In this document: one piece after another, positions 44,911 through 56,190 of the stretch
Layout of the letters: the number at the start of each line of letters is the position of its first letter
Position numbering within the stretch: the first letter of the stretch is position 1
Source: Alphaproteobacteria bacterium
Lineage (GTDB): Bacteria; Pseudomonadota; Alphaproteobacteria; Bin95
DNA: 64,000 nt
Direction of reading: 5' to 3'
Assembly (NCBI GenBank): GCA_022825195.1
Contig: JAJDYL010000218.1
Span: 1-64,000 of the forward strand
Notes under the pieces: model-generated
Seen by the model: the letters and a program-made list of their open reading frames with translations, nothing else
Databases searched by the model: none
What the model was told of the DNA's origin: nothing
Translations under genes and position numbers: made by a program

Positions 44911-46119
44911 ATGAGCGGGGACCGCCCGCCGGCGGTTGACCCGCTGCCGGCTCTGAACCAGTTTCCGTCCGGTTCTCCACAGGTCCGGTGCCCCGTGCTC
45001 GATCTTCCTGCATCCTCCCGCGTGGTCGTCGCCATGTCCGGCGGGGTGGACAGTTCCGTCACGGCGGCGCTGCTCGCGGAAGCGGGCTACGAGGTCGTCG
45101 GCGTCACGCTCCAGCTTTACGACCACGGCGCCGCGACCGGGCGCAAGGGCGCCTGCTGCGCCGGGCAGGACATCCACGACGCCCGCGCGGTCGCCGACCG
45201 GATCGGCATCGCGCATTACGTGCTCGACTATGAGAGTCGGTTCCGCGCCGCCGTCATGGACGATTTCGCGGACAGCTACCTCGCCGGCGAAACGCCCCTG
45301 CCCTGCGTGCAGTGCAACCGGACGGTGAAATTCCGCGACCTGCTGGCGACGGCGCGGGACCTGGACGCGGACGCGCTCGCCACCGGCCACTATGTGCAGC
45401 GCCTGCCGGGCCCGGAACTGCACCGGGCCGCGGACAGCGGCAAGGACCAGAGCTATTTCCTGTTCGCGACCACCCGCGGGCAGCTCGATTTCCTGCGCTT
45501 CCCGCTCGGCGGCATGCCCAAGGACCGGGTGCGGCGGGAAGCCGCGCGGCTGGCCCTGCCGGTGGCCGAGAAGCCGGACAGCCAGGACATCTGCTTCGTG
45601 CCGGACGGGCGCTATGCCGACATCGTCGCCCGGCTGCGGCCCGGCGCGCTGGAGCCGGGCGAGATCGTGGACCGGGACGGGCGCGTGCTCGGCCGCCATG
45701 ACGGCATCGTCCATTTCACCGTCGGCCAGCGGCGCGGGCTGGACCTCGGCAACGCCGCCGACGGGGAACGGCTTTATGTGCTGGCGCTCGATCCGGCCGG
45801 GCACAGGGTCGTCGTCGGCCCGCGCGAGGCGCTCGGACGCCGCCGGTTCCGGGTGCGCGGGGCCAACTGGCTCGGAGACGGCGACGGACCCGTGGACGGC
45901 CAGAGGGCGGAAGTCCGCATCCGGTCGAGCGCCGAGCCCAGGCCTGCAGCCCTCCATCCGCGCGGCGACCGGATCGAAGTCAGCTTCGATGAGCCGGAAT
46001 ACGGCATCGCCGCCGGGCAGGCCGCCGTCTTCTACGAGGGCGACCGGGTGCTCGGCGGCGGCTGGATCGTCCGGGAGCCGGCATCACACCCCGGATGCCC
46101 GGAAACGGCGACGAGATAA
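44911..46119 (+). CDS. mnmA: tRNA 2-thiouridine(34) synthase
   Basis: [61 protein letters not shown]. Confidence 0.95.
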   Translation: MSGDRPPAVDPLPALNQFPSGSPQVRCPVLDLPASSRVVVAMSGGVDSSVTAALLAEAGYEVVGVTLQLYDHGAATGRKGACCAGQDIHDARAVADRIGIAHYVLDYESRFRAAVMDDFADSYLAGETPLPCVQCNRTVKFRDLLATARDLDADALATGHYVQRLPGPELHRAADSGKDQSYFLFATTRGQLDFLRFPLGGMPKDRVRREAARLALPVAEKPDSQDICFVPDGRYADIVARLRPGALEPGEIVDRDGRVLGRHDGIVHFTVGQRRGLDLGNAADGERLYVLALDPAGHRVVVGPREALGRRRFRVRGANWLGDGDGPVDGQRAEVRIRSSAEPRPAALHPRGDRIEVSFDEPEYGIAAGQAAVFYEGDRVLGGGWIVREPASHPGCPETATR

Positions 46120-46163
46120 CGGGAGAGCGGCGAACAGGGCCTCCTTGTCTTCTGCGACCGCTT

Positions 46164-46844
46164 CTATTGCCAGTCCAGATCGATTCGCGGTGACGCTATT
46201 CGCTCCGCCATCCCGCGGAGCGCGGCGACACGGGGTTTGTGGCCGGGAATTCCGCGTTCATGCGTTTCCGCAAAGATATAGGCGATGCGCTGCAGAAGAT
46301 CGGGCTTCTCCAGAAGCGCTTCGAGCAATTCGACCTCCGCCCCCTCGATGTCCATCTTCAGAATGCCGATATTCTCATCCAGTTCCTCAAGATAGCGGAT
46401 GAAGTCGATCTGCCGGACCCGGACCGCTCCCTTTTCGGAGACGCTGCGCTTGCAGGCGAGAATGGAACTCGATTGCGAATAGCGGGCGGGGTTGCTGTCG
46501 AATCCGGCGCGCCGGTAAAGCAGCACCGTCCCGTCGCTCATACCCGCCGCCGCATTCTCCAACTGCACATTGTCCAGGGCGGCGACAGCAGCCCGAAGCA
46601 TTTCATACGCCCAGGGGTCGGGTTCGAAGGCGATAACCCTGCTTGCCCCGGCCGCCATCTTTCGCGTCACGGCCCCTACATTCGCGCCCAGATCGATGCA
46701 GGTCGTCCCCGCAGTGCGGAGAAGAGCGTCTGCAAAACCCGTCTTCCGGGACTCCAGTATCGAGTATTTGCGGCCGTAATGCCGACCCAGGAAGCCCGGA
46801 AAGCGGCGCAGAATACCGTATTTCAGGCACTTGCGTTCATTCAC
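46164..46844 (-). CDS. FkbM family methyltransferase
   Basis: TTCIDLGANVGAVTRKMAAGASRVIAFEPDPWAYEMLRA; IGILKMDIEGAEVELLEAL. Confidence 0.85.
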   Translation of the reverse strand: MNERKCLKYGILRRFPGFLGRHYGRKYSILESRKTGFADALLRTAGTTCIDLGANVGAVTRKMAAGASRVIAFEPDPWAYEMLRAAVAALDNVQLENAAAGMSDGTVLLYRRAGFDSNPARYSQSSSILACKRSVSEKGAVRVRQIDFIRYLEELDENIGILKMDIEGAEVELLEALLEKPDLLQRIAYIFAETHERGIPGHKPRVAALRGMAERIASPRIDLDWQ

Positions 46845-46877
46845 GGCCGCATTGCCCCCTCGCCGGGAGTTCGTCGT

Positions 46878-47663
46878 TCAGCGCTTGCGATTCGCCAGGC
46901 GCTCCAGCACCTCGGCGATCATGCGCTTCGGCTCGTCGGTCTCCATGGCGCGCACCAGGCTGCGGATGCCGGCCTGGATGGCATCGTTCACCGGCATCGC
47001 CTCCCACTCGCGGATCAGCTCCTTCTGGAGCCGGATGGCGCGCGGACCGCCCTCCAGAATTTGGCCGACCCAGTGCTCTACCGCATCGTCCAGTTCCCCG
47101 GCGGGCACCACCTTCTCGACCAGCCCCCAGGAGAGGGCCTCCGCCGCGTCGATATTCTCGCCGGTGTAGCAGAGCAGCTTCGCCCTGCCCCATCCGATGA
47201 GCTGCGGGAACAGCGCCGCCTCCACCACCGACGGCAGGCCGACCTTGACCTCGGGCATGCCCAGCACCGCGTTGTCCGACGCAACCCGCATGTCGCAGGC
47301 CGCGGCGACTTCGAGTCCGGCGCCGAGGCAATAGCCGTTGATCCGCCCGATCACCGGCACCGGGCAGTCGCGGAGCGCCTTCGACATGGCGTGGATGCGG
47401 CTGATGAACGCACGGCCGGACACCGGGTCGAGACCGCCCAGCTCGCGCAGGTCCGCCCCGCCCATGAACGCCTTGGGGCCGTTGCCGGTCACCACAACCG
47501 CCCGGAGGCCGCTGCGCCCGGAAAACGCATTCACGGCGTCGGCAAAGGCTTGCGCCGTCGCGCCGCTCAGGCAGTTGAGCCGGCGCTCATTGTCGATGGC
47601 GACGCGGGCCACGCCGCGCGCGTCGATACTAGCTTCAACCAATCCTTCAGGCATGTCCCTCAA
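46878..47663 (-). CDS. enoyl-CoA hydratase/isomerase family protein
   Basis: GPKAFMGGADLREL...CPVPVIGRINGYCLGAGLEVAAACDMRVASDNAVLGMPEVKVGLPS. Confidence 0.9.
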   Translation of the reverse strand: MRDMPEGLVEASIDARGVARVAIDNERRLNCLSGATAQAFADAVNAFSGRSGLRAVVVTGNGPKAFMGGADLRELGGLDPVSGRAFISRIHAMSKALRDCPVPVIGRINGYCLGAGLEVAAACDMRVASDNAVLGMPEVKVGLPSVVEAALFPQLIGWGRAKLLCYTGENIDAAEALSWGLVEKVVPAGELDDAVEHWVGQILEGGPRAIRLQKELIREWEAMPVNDAIQAGIRSLVRAMETDEPKRMIAEVLERLANRKR

Positions 47664-47729
47664 GCCCCTCTAGTACGCTGGAATTGAAGTGCGTTGTATT
47701 GCAAATCGGCTGTCCCGGCAGCCCCGTTC

Positions 47730-47760
47730 CGTCACGCCCGGACTTGTTCCGGGCATGACG
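47730..47760. repeat. REP-type palindrome
   Basis: CGTCACGCCCGGACTTGTTCCGGGCATGACG. Confidence 0.7.
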
Positions 47761-47821
47761 AGGAAAGGCATGACGGGAAGAGGGCCGGGGCGCCGCCGAT
47801 AACCATTTTCCAAACGGACTC

Positions 47822-48604
47822 TCAAAACAGCGAATAGGCGCCGTCGATGACGAAGGTATCGCCGGAGTGGTAGCGGCTGGCGTCCGAGACCAGATAGACC
47901 GCGATGCCGCCGAAATCCTCCTTCTCGCCCCAGCGGCCGGCCGGCACGCGCGGCAGCACGGCGTCGCGGAAGCGGTCCCAGTTGAAGGCCGGCTCCGTCA
48001 TCGGCGTTTCGATCCAGCCGGGCAGCACGCTGTTGGCGCGGATGCCCTTGCGCCCGTATTCGACCGCGAGCGCGCGCATCATGGCGATCAGCGCGCCCTT
48101 GCCGGCGCCGTAATGCTCGCCGCGCGCCTGGCCCATGATGGCGGCGAGGCTCGAGGTTGCCGCCAGCGAGCCGGCGATGCCCTGTTCGACCATGTGGCCC
48201 GCCGCTGCCCGGAGCGTGAAGAACACGCCGTCGAGATTGACATTCATCACCCGGCGCCATTCCGCCGTCGCCATGGTCGAGAACCCGCCCTTGAGCGCGC
48301 GGCGGTCCGAGGAGACGCCGGCATTGGCGAAACAGGCCGTGACCTTGCCGAGCGCGGCTACGGTCTCCGCAAAGCGTTCGGCGACCTCGTCCTCGTTGGA
48401 CACGTCGCAGCGCAAGGCCAGCGACTTCACATCGTATTGCCGCAGCACTTCGAGCGCGGCGGCGTTCTTCGCCTCGTTCGTGCCCCAGATGCAGACATCG
48501 CCGCCGGCCTGGGCGATGGCTTCGGCGAAGCCGAGGCCGATGCCGCTGTTGCCGCCGGTAATCAGCGCCGCCTTGCCGGCGAGGTTGAAGGGCTCATAGG
48601 CCAT
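47822..48604 (-). CDS. SDR family oxidoreductase
   Basis: NLAGKAALITGGNSGIGLGFAEAIAQAGG...SLAAIMGQARGEHYGAGKGAL. Confidence 0.9.
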   Translation of the reverse strand: MAYEPFNLAGKAALITGGNSGIGLGFAEAIAQAGGDVCIWGTNEAKNAAALEVLRQYDVKSLALRCDVSNEDEVAERFAETVAALGKVTACFANAGVSSDRRALKGGFSTMATAEWRRVMNVNLDGVFFTLRAAAGHMVEQGIAGSLAATSSLAAIMGQARGEHYGAGKGALIAMMRALAVEYGRKGIRANSVLPGWIETPMTEPAFNWDRFRDAVLPRVPAGRWGEKEDFGGIAVYLVSDASRYHSGDTFVIDGAYSLF

Positions 48605-48632
48605 GGATTGCGCTTCCTTTCACGCGCTTGGC

Positions 48633-50006
48633 TCAAATGCCCGGAGGGGTCCCCAGGCGGCGGGAGGCCGGGCCGATCACGGTTTCGACGGCAAGGCCGA
48701 TGGAGATCAGCCGCTCGTCCGTGCCGCGCGGGGCGAGGAGTTGCAGGCCGACCGGCATGCCGGCGCCGTCGAGGCCGGCCGGAATCGTGAGGCCGCAAAG
48801 CTCCAGCAGGTTGCCCGGCATGGTGTTGCGGAGCGAAGCCATGTTGTGCGTCCGGTAGCCTTCCCCTTCGGCTGCATGCTGCAGGAGCGGCGCGGTAATC
48901 GGCGTCGTCGGCCCGACGATTGCGTCGATGCCGGCGAGCCGGGCGTTCGCCGCCGCCGCGGCGCGGGCGATGCGCATCTTGCGGCCGAGATAGTCCGTCG
49001 AGGTCAGGGTCCCGAATGCCTCGAAGCGGCCACGGACATTCGGGTCCAGCGTCGCCTTGAACGCGGGCAATTCGTTTTCGATGAAGGCGACGAATTCGGG
49101 CACCGCCAGCCCGCCTTCCCCGAAGACCGCCCTGGCGTCGGCCATTTCCGGCAGGTCGAAGGATTGCACCGTCGCGCCCCGCCCTTCCAGCTCGGCCAGG
49201 GCGGCGCGCACGGTCTCCGCCACGCCCGGACCGCAATCCTCGAAAAGGCTCTCGATCACGCCGATCCTGAGGCCGGCCGGGTCCGCCGGCTCGGGCGGCG
49301 TCCGGCACACCGGGTCTATCGCCGCAAAGGCGAGAGCCGCGTCCTCGACCGAGCGGGTCAGCACGCCGGCGGTATCGAGCGACGGGCTGAGCGGCACGAT
49401 GCCTTCGAGCGACCAGCGCCCGTAGCTCGTCTTGAGGCCGACCGTGCCGGTGAAGCTCGCCGGAACGCGCACCGAACCGGCCGTGTCGGAGCCGAGCGCC
49501 ACCACCGCCGTGCCCTCCAGCAGCGACACCCCGGCGCCGGCGCTGGAGCCGCCCGGCACCCGGTGCGACTCCCCGCCCCAGGGGTTGCGCGGCGTGCCCC
49601 AGTGGGGGTTCGAGCCGACGCCGCCGAAGGCGAATTCGACCGTGTGCGTCTTGCCGGTGACGACGGCGAGCCCGTTCCGGACCGCAGCGACCACCGGCCC
49701 CTCCGCCTCCCAGGACGCGGGCAGCGGCTTCGGGGCGCCGGCATGGGTGGGCGCGCCCGCAAGCCCGAACAGGTCCTTCACCGACACCGGCAGGCCCTGC
49801 AGCGGCCCGAAGTCGAGGCCCTGCGCGAACGCGGTATCGGCCAGCTCCGCCGCGCGGGCGGCATAGTCCGGCATCCAGAGTTTGTAGGCGCCGAGGGCCT
49901 CGCTGCGGTTGGCAAGCGCCTGCTCCAGCAGGTCGTGCGCCGTCACCCGGCCGGCTCGCAGCGCCTGGCCCAGTTCGGCGATGGTGGCGGAGGACAGTTC
50001 GATCAT
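48633..50006 (-). CDS. amidase (amidase signature family)
   Basis: GLPVSVKDLFGLAGAPTHAGA; GGESHRVPGGSSAGAG...GSDTAGSVRVPASFTGTVGLKTSYGR; open in frame upstream to ATG 50138 in array B2. Confidence 0.92.
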   Translation of the reverse strand: MIELSSATIAELGQALRAGRVTAHDLLEQALANRSEALGAYKLWMPDYAARAAELADTAFAQGLDFGPLQGLPVSVKDLFGLAGAPTHAGAPKPLPASWEAEGPVVAAVRNGLAVVTGKTHTVEFAFGGVGSNPHWGTPRNPWGGESHRVPGGSSAGAGVSLLEGTAVVALGSDTAGSVRVPASFTGTVGLKTSYGRWSLEGIVPLSPSLDTAGVLTRSVEDAALAFAAIDPVCRTPPEPADPAGLRIGVIESLFEDCGPGVAETVRAALAELEGRGATVQSFDLPEMADARAVFGEGGLAVPEFVAFIENELPAFKATLDPNVRGRFEAFGTLTSTDYLGRKMRIARAAAAANARLAGIDAIVGPTTPITAPLLQHAAEGEGYRTHNMASLRNTMPGNLLELCGLTIPAGLDGAGMPVGLQLLAPRGTDERLISIGLAVETVIGPASRRLGTPPGI

Positions 50007-50132
50007 CGCGCTCCGACTGTAGCCCGTACTTCTCGCCGGTGTCATGGGCCTGCGCCCCGCCGCCGGGCCGGAGGGCAGGGAAAGACCCGCCGCTCGCCGC
50101 GTCTCCGGCCCAGGGGGGCCACTCCAGCGAGG

Positions 50133-50190
50133 TGTCATGAATTGTCATGTTTTGTCATGCAGCCCTGCAGAAATGTCATGGAATGTCACG
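50133..50190 (-). repeat. CATGACA array B2 (3 units at 10 nt, plus 2 further units)
   Basis: TGTCATG at 50133, 50143, 50153, 50174 and TGTCACG at 50184 on +. Confidence 0.9.
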
Positions 50191-50303
50191 GTCCGCTGCA
50201 TCCCCTCCCGCGCATAATGCGCGCGCGTTTCGCGGCGGCACGCGGGCGCCCGCGTGCGCGAGGCAGCGTGAGGGACCCCCGCCGGAATGTCATGGAATGT
50301 CAT
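50145..50303 (-). CDS. conserved small protein of the composite element (52 aa)
   Basis: MTFHDIPAGVPHAASRTRAPACRRETRAHYAREGMQRTVTFHDISAGLHDKT; below the ORF-track size cut-off but similar to the copy A peptide. Confidence 0.4.
   Translation of the reverse strand: MTFHDIPAGVPHAASRTRAPACRRETRAHYAREGMQRTVTFHDISAGLHDKT
50209..50223. promoter_or_regulatory. operator-like palindrome CGCGCATAATGCGCG, copy B
   Basis: 7+1+7 palindrome, reverse complement of the copy A site. Confidence 0.4.
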
Positions 50304-50314
50304 GTTGTGTCATG
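50288..50314 (-). repeat. CATGACA x3 array, 10-nt period (B1)
   Basis: TGTCATG at 50288, 50298, 50308 on +. Confidence 0.9.
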
Positions 50315-50863
50315 TTTTCCTCGTGGAGGCCCGGCGCGGGGCCTTCTGCCGGCGCTGCCGGGTTGCGGGTCATGGGAGATGGCCCCCCCGCCTTCGCAGG
50401 GGCGATGAGAGGGGGCGGCGGCCTGTGCGGCCAGGGCCTTTTTCTTCGCCTTCCTCTCTTTCCTCTCCCTCCTCCTTTTCCTCTCCTTTCTCTCCTTCTC
50501 CTCCCTCTTCCTCCTGCGCTCTTCGCGGCGGTCCTCGCGGCGGTTCAGCCGTTCGAACCATGCGTGGAACTCGGGGGTTTGCCGGCTGCCGGTCCAGACC
50601 TCGCCGAGATATTCGTATTCCTCCTCTTCGGGTTCCGGTTCGGGCAGATGTCCGGCGCTCCAGTCGAGGACGGCGAGGAGCTGTCGCAGATGGGCGAGCC
50701 GGGCGCGTCCGGCGCGGTGGTATTCGGCGCGGTCGCGGTCGTCCTGCGGCGGCGGTCCGGCGCCGATGTCCTCGGCACAGGCTGCGGCGAGGGCTTCGGC
50801 GGCCGGGGCGAGGCGCTCCAGCAGCATGGCCGCCAGTTCGGGGCGGGGATCGGTTGCGGTCAT
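50300..50863 (-). CDS. hypothetical protein of element copy B with long charged (R/K/E) helix
   Basis: GAAGGAGG SD then MTATDPRPELAAMLLERLAPAAEALAAAC...TPEFHAWFERLNRREDRREERRRKREEKERKERKRRRERKERKAKKKA; stop TGA lies in array B1. Confidence 0.6.
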   Translation of the reverse strand: MTATDPRPELAAMLLERLAPAAEALAAACAEDIGAGPPPQDDRDRAEYHRAGRARLAHLRQLLAVLDWSAGHLPEPEPEEEEYEYLGEVWTGSRQTPEFHAWFERLNRREDRREERRRKREEKERKERKRRRERKERKAKKKALAAQAAAPSHRPCEGGGAISHDPQPGSAGRRPRAGPPRGKHDTT

Positions 50864-51117
50864 TCGTGCCTCCTCCTTCGGGGCCAGGGCGGGACGGGGT
50901 GTCCCTGTTTCGCGCGTAATGCGTGCGGGCCTGCGTGCGCGGGCGGGCGTATCGCGGCGGCGCGGTTCGTGCGCCTGATTGCCCGCGCGCGCGTGCGTGC
51001 AGCCGGGCAGAGGGCGCACCCCTCCCGTCCGCTCGCGCCGGGGGTTTCTCGGCCCCAGCCATGCTTTCTGCAGAAAAGCGGAACGGCGGCCCCGGAAGCC
51101 GCCTTTCTCTGGTGCTT

Positions 51118-51144
51118 ATTCTACACCATTCCTCGGAAAATCAA
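51118..51144 (-). promoter_or_regulatory. putative sigma70-type promoter of element copy B
   Basis: TTGATT - 15 nt - TAGAAT on minus strand, same geometry as copy A. Confidence 0.5.
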
Positions 51145-51302
51145 GCCATTTCGGGAACAAAAAATGATAATTCCGGGTAATTTTCTCACAATCCGTTGAA
51201 TCGGCGGGACAATCTCAGGCTTTCGACACGCCGCATGGCGGGCGGGGCGACGATATGGGCCGCAATCTTCCCGTGAGTCCGAAGTCGATGCCGCTGTCAT
51301 GA

Positions 51303-53566
<2,264 letters not shown>

Positions 53567-53571
53567 CGTCC

Positions 53572-54555
53572 ATGCACCGCCTGTGCGTCGCGCCGATGAT
53601 GGACCGGACGGACCGGCATTGCCGGTTCTTCCACCGGCTGCTCTCGCGGCGCGCGTACCTCTACACGGAGATGCTGACGGCAGGGGCCGTCATCCACGGC
53701 GACCGGGACCGGCTGCTGGGCTTCGACTCGGCGGAGCGTCCGGTCGCCCTGCAGGTCGGCGGGAGCGATCCGGCGATGCTTGCAGAGGCCGCGCGCATCG
53801 GCGAGCGCTTCGGCTATGACGAGATCAACCTGAATTGCGGCTGCCCGAGCGACCGGGTGAAGAAGGGCCGCTTCGGCGCAAGCCTGATGGCCGAGCCCGA
53901 GCTTGTCGGCCGCTGCCTCGCCGCCATGCGCGAGGCGGTCTCGGTGCCGGTAACGGTCAAGTGCCGCGTGGGCATAGACGACCAGGATGACGATGCGCTC
54001 GACCGCTTCGTGGAGACCGTGCACGCACTATCGGGCGTTACCGTCTTCATGGTCCATGCCCGCAAGGCCTGGCTCGAGGGTCTCAGCCCGAAGCAGAACC
54101 GGGAGGTGCCGCCGCTGCGCTACGAACTGGTGTTCCGCCTGAAGGCCGGGCGCCCGGACCTGTGCATCGTGCTGAACGGCGGCGTCCCCGGCCTCGACGA
54201 AGCCGCGGCGCTGCTGGCGGACGGGGCCGTGGACGGCGTCATGCTGGGCCGGGCCGCCTATTCCGACCCGTGGCTTCTTGCGGACGCGGACCGCCGGCTG
54301 TTCGGAGCGCGGAACCCGGTGCAATCGCGGCACGAGGCGGTGGAAGCCCTGCTGCCCTATGCGGAGCGGCTGGCGGCGGACGGCGTCCGCCTGCACGCGC
54401 TCGCACGCCATATCCACGGGCTGTTCCAGGGCTGCCCCGGCGCCCGCGCCTTCCGCCGCCACCTGGCCGAGAATGCCCACCTGCCGGGCGCCGGCCCCGA
54501 GGCGCTGGCCGCCGCCGCCAGCCTCGCCGCAGCGCCCGACCGGCTGGCCGCCTGA
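53572..54555 (+). CDS. dusA: tRNA dihydrouridine(20/20a) synthase
   Basis: LCVAPMMDRTDRHCRFFHRLLSRRAYLYTEMLTAGAVIHGDR; EINLNCGCPSDRVKKGRFGASLM. Confidence 0.94.
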   Translation: MHRLCVAPMMDRTDRHCRFFHRLLSRRAYLYTEMLTAGAVIHGDRDRLLGFDSAERPVALQVGGSDPAMLAEAARIGERFGYDEINLNCGCPSDRVKKGRFGASLMAEPELVGRCLAAMREAVSVPVTVKCRVGIDDQDDDALDRFVETVHALSGVTVFMVHARKAWLEGLSPKQNREVPPLRYELVFRLKAGRPDLCIVLNGGVPGLDEAAALLADGAVDGVMLGRAAYSDPWLLADADRRLFGARNPVQSRHEAVEALLPYAERLAADGVRLHALARHIHGLFQGCPGARAFRRHLAENAHLPGAGPEALAAAASLAAAPDRLAA

Positions 54556-54567
54556 CGCCCGGTCGCT

Positions 54568-55362
54568 CTACCGCGCGGTCCAGCCGCCGTCGATCACGAG
54601 TTCCGCGCCGGTCATGAACGAGCTGTCGGCCGAAGCGAGGAAGAGAACCCCGGCGGCAATGTCCACCGGTCCGCCGAGGCGCTTGATCGGGTGCAGGTTC
54701 ATGACGAACTCGCGGGCGGCATTGTCCGACATGCCCGTGCTCATCCAGCGGTCCATGACCTGCGCCGCCATGTCGGTCTCGATCAGGCCCGGATGGACCG
54801 AGTTCACGCGGATATTGTAGCCGAGCTGCGCGACTTCGAGCGCCGCCGACTTGGTCAGCAGCCGAACCGCGCCCTTGGAGGCGCTGTAGATCGCCGAAAG
54901 CGGCGAGCCGACGAGTCCGGCGACCGAGGAGATGTTGACGATGCTGGCAGGGTCCGCGCCCGCCGGCGTTTTCTTCATCGAGGGAATGGCGTGCTTTATG
55001 CCGAGAAAGACACCCATCACATTCACGTCCATCAGGCGGCGATAGTCCTCGACGGACATCTCCTCCAGCTTCGCGTAGCTGTAGACGCCGGCATTGTTGA
55101 CGAGAATGTCGAGCGGGCCGAACCGTCGCTCGACTTCGGCGACCGCGCTCTCCCAGCCGGCTTCGTCCGCCACGTCCTGGGCGATGAAATGCGCTTCGCC
55201 GCCGGCCGAGGCGATTTCCCCGACCGTCCGGTGGCCGTTCTCCTCGATAAGGTCGGAGACGGCGACCCTGGCGCCGGCCTCGGCCAGACGCCGCGCAATC
55301 CCGGCCCCGATGCCGCGCCCCGCGCCCGTTACCAGCGCAACCTTGCCGTCCACCCGGTTCAT
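54568..55362 (-). CDS. SDR family oxidoreductase
   Basis: VDGKVALVTGAGRGIGAGIARRLAEAGARVAVSDL; IYSASKGAVRLLTKSAALE. Confidence 0.92.
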   Translation of the reverse strand: MNRVDGKVALVTGAGRGIGAGIARRLAEAGARVAVSDLIEENGHRTVGEIASAGGEAHFIAQDVADEAGWESAVAEVERRFGPLDILVNNAGVYSYAKLEEMSVEDYRRLMDVNVMGVFLGIKHAIPSMKKTPAGADPASIVNISSVAGLVGSPLSAIYSASKGAVRLLTKSAALEVAQLGYNIRVNSVHPGLIETDMAAQVMDRWMSTGMSDNAAREFVMNLHPIKRLGGPVDIAAGVLFLASADSSFMTGAELVIDGGWTAR

Positions 55363-55404
55363 TCGTCCTTACTCCTCGCGAAGGGAAATGCGGTGCGCCG
55401 CCAG

Positions 55405-56094
55405 TCAGGCCGGCAGCAGGTCCGCCAGTTCGTCGAGCCCCCGGATTTCCGCCAGGGGCTGGAAGGGCAGCGTCTCGACCGGCGCGCCGGCGCGGTTGAT
55501 CCACACGGCGCGGAAGCCGAAGGCCGCCGCCCCTGCCGCATCCCAGCCGTTCGCCGAAACGAAGCAGATCTGCGCCGTCTGCGCATCCAGTTCATCCACC
55601 GCAAGCTGGTACACGGACGGGTGCGGCTTGAAGACGCCGCAGGCATCCACGGAAAGCACCCGGTCCAGCAGGGGCGTGAGCGTGTTGGCGTTGACAGCGG
55701 CCGTCAGCATGGTGCGGGTGCCGTTGGAGAGCACCGCCGTGCGCATCCGCCGGTCCTTCAGCGCTTCCAGGCACGGACGGGCATCCGGGAACGCATCCAG
55801 CGCGAGATAAAGCTGCATCAGCTCGGCGCGAAGAACCGGGTCGTCCACCTCGCAGGCCGCCATCGCATAGTCCAGCGCCTCGCCCGTGACCTGCCAGAAA
55901 TCCGCATATTTGCCCATCAGCGAGCGCAGCCATGTGTAGTCGATCTGCTTCTGCCGCCAGAGCGCGGACAGGCGGTCCGCCGCCGGACCGATCCGCGCGC
56001 GCCTTGCGGCCAGCGGGGCGTTGAAGTCGAACAGGGTGCCGTAGGCGTCGAAGACGCAGGCCCGGATGTCATGAAGGTTGTGTTCGCCCTGCAT
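55405..56094 (-). CDS. haloacid dehalogenase type II
   Basis: IRACVFDAYGTLFDFNAPL; TAVLSNGTRTML; CGVFKPHPSVYQLAVDEL; FVSANGWDAAGAAAFGFRAVWINR. Confidence 0.92.
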   Translation of the reverse strand: MQGEHNLHDIRACVFDAYGTLFDFNAPLAARRARIGPAADRLSALWRQKQIDYTWLRSLMGKYADFWQVTGEALDYAMAACEVDDPVLRAELMQLYLALDAFPDARPCLEALKDRRMRTAVLSNGTRTMLTAAVNANTLTPLLDRVLSVDACGVFKPHPSVYQLAVDELDAQTAQICFVSANGWDAAGAAAFGFRAVWINRAGAPVETLPFQPLAEIRGLDELADLLPA

Positions 56095-56190
56095 ATGCTG
56101 CGTTTCCGGTTGCGGTCGGTTGCAGACTAGCTTGCCGCGCGCCGGGGGTGAAACTATGTTTCGCCGAGGAAAGCAGAGGAGGTCCGGCCC

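Larger units (their letters stand above)
50133..51217 (-). repeat. composite repeat element, copy B (inverted copy of 6336-7279)
   Basis: Same ordered blocks as copy A read on the minus strand: AT-rich box, promoter, hairpin, GC leader, SD-led ORF, CATGACA arrays, CGCGCATTATGCGCG. Confidence 0.85.
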
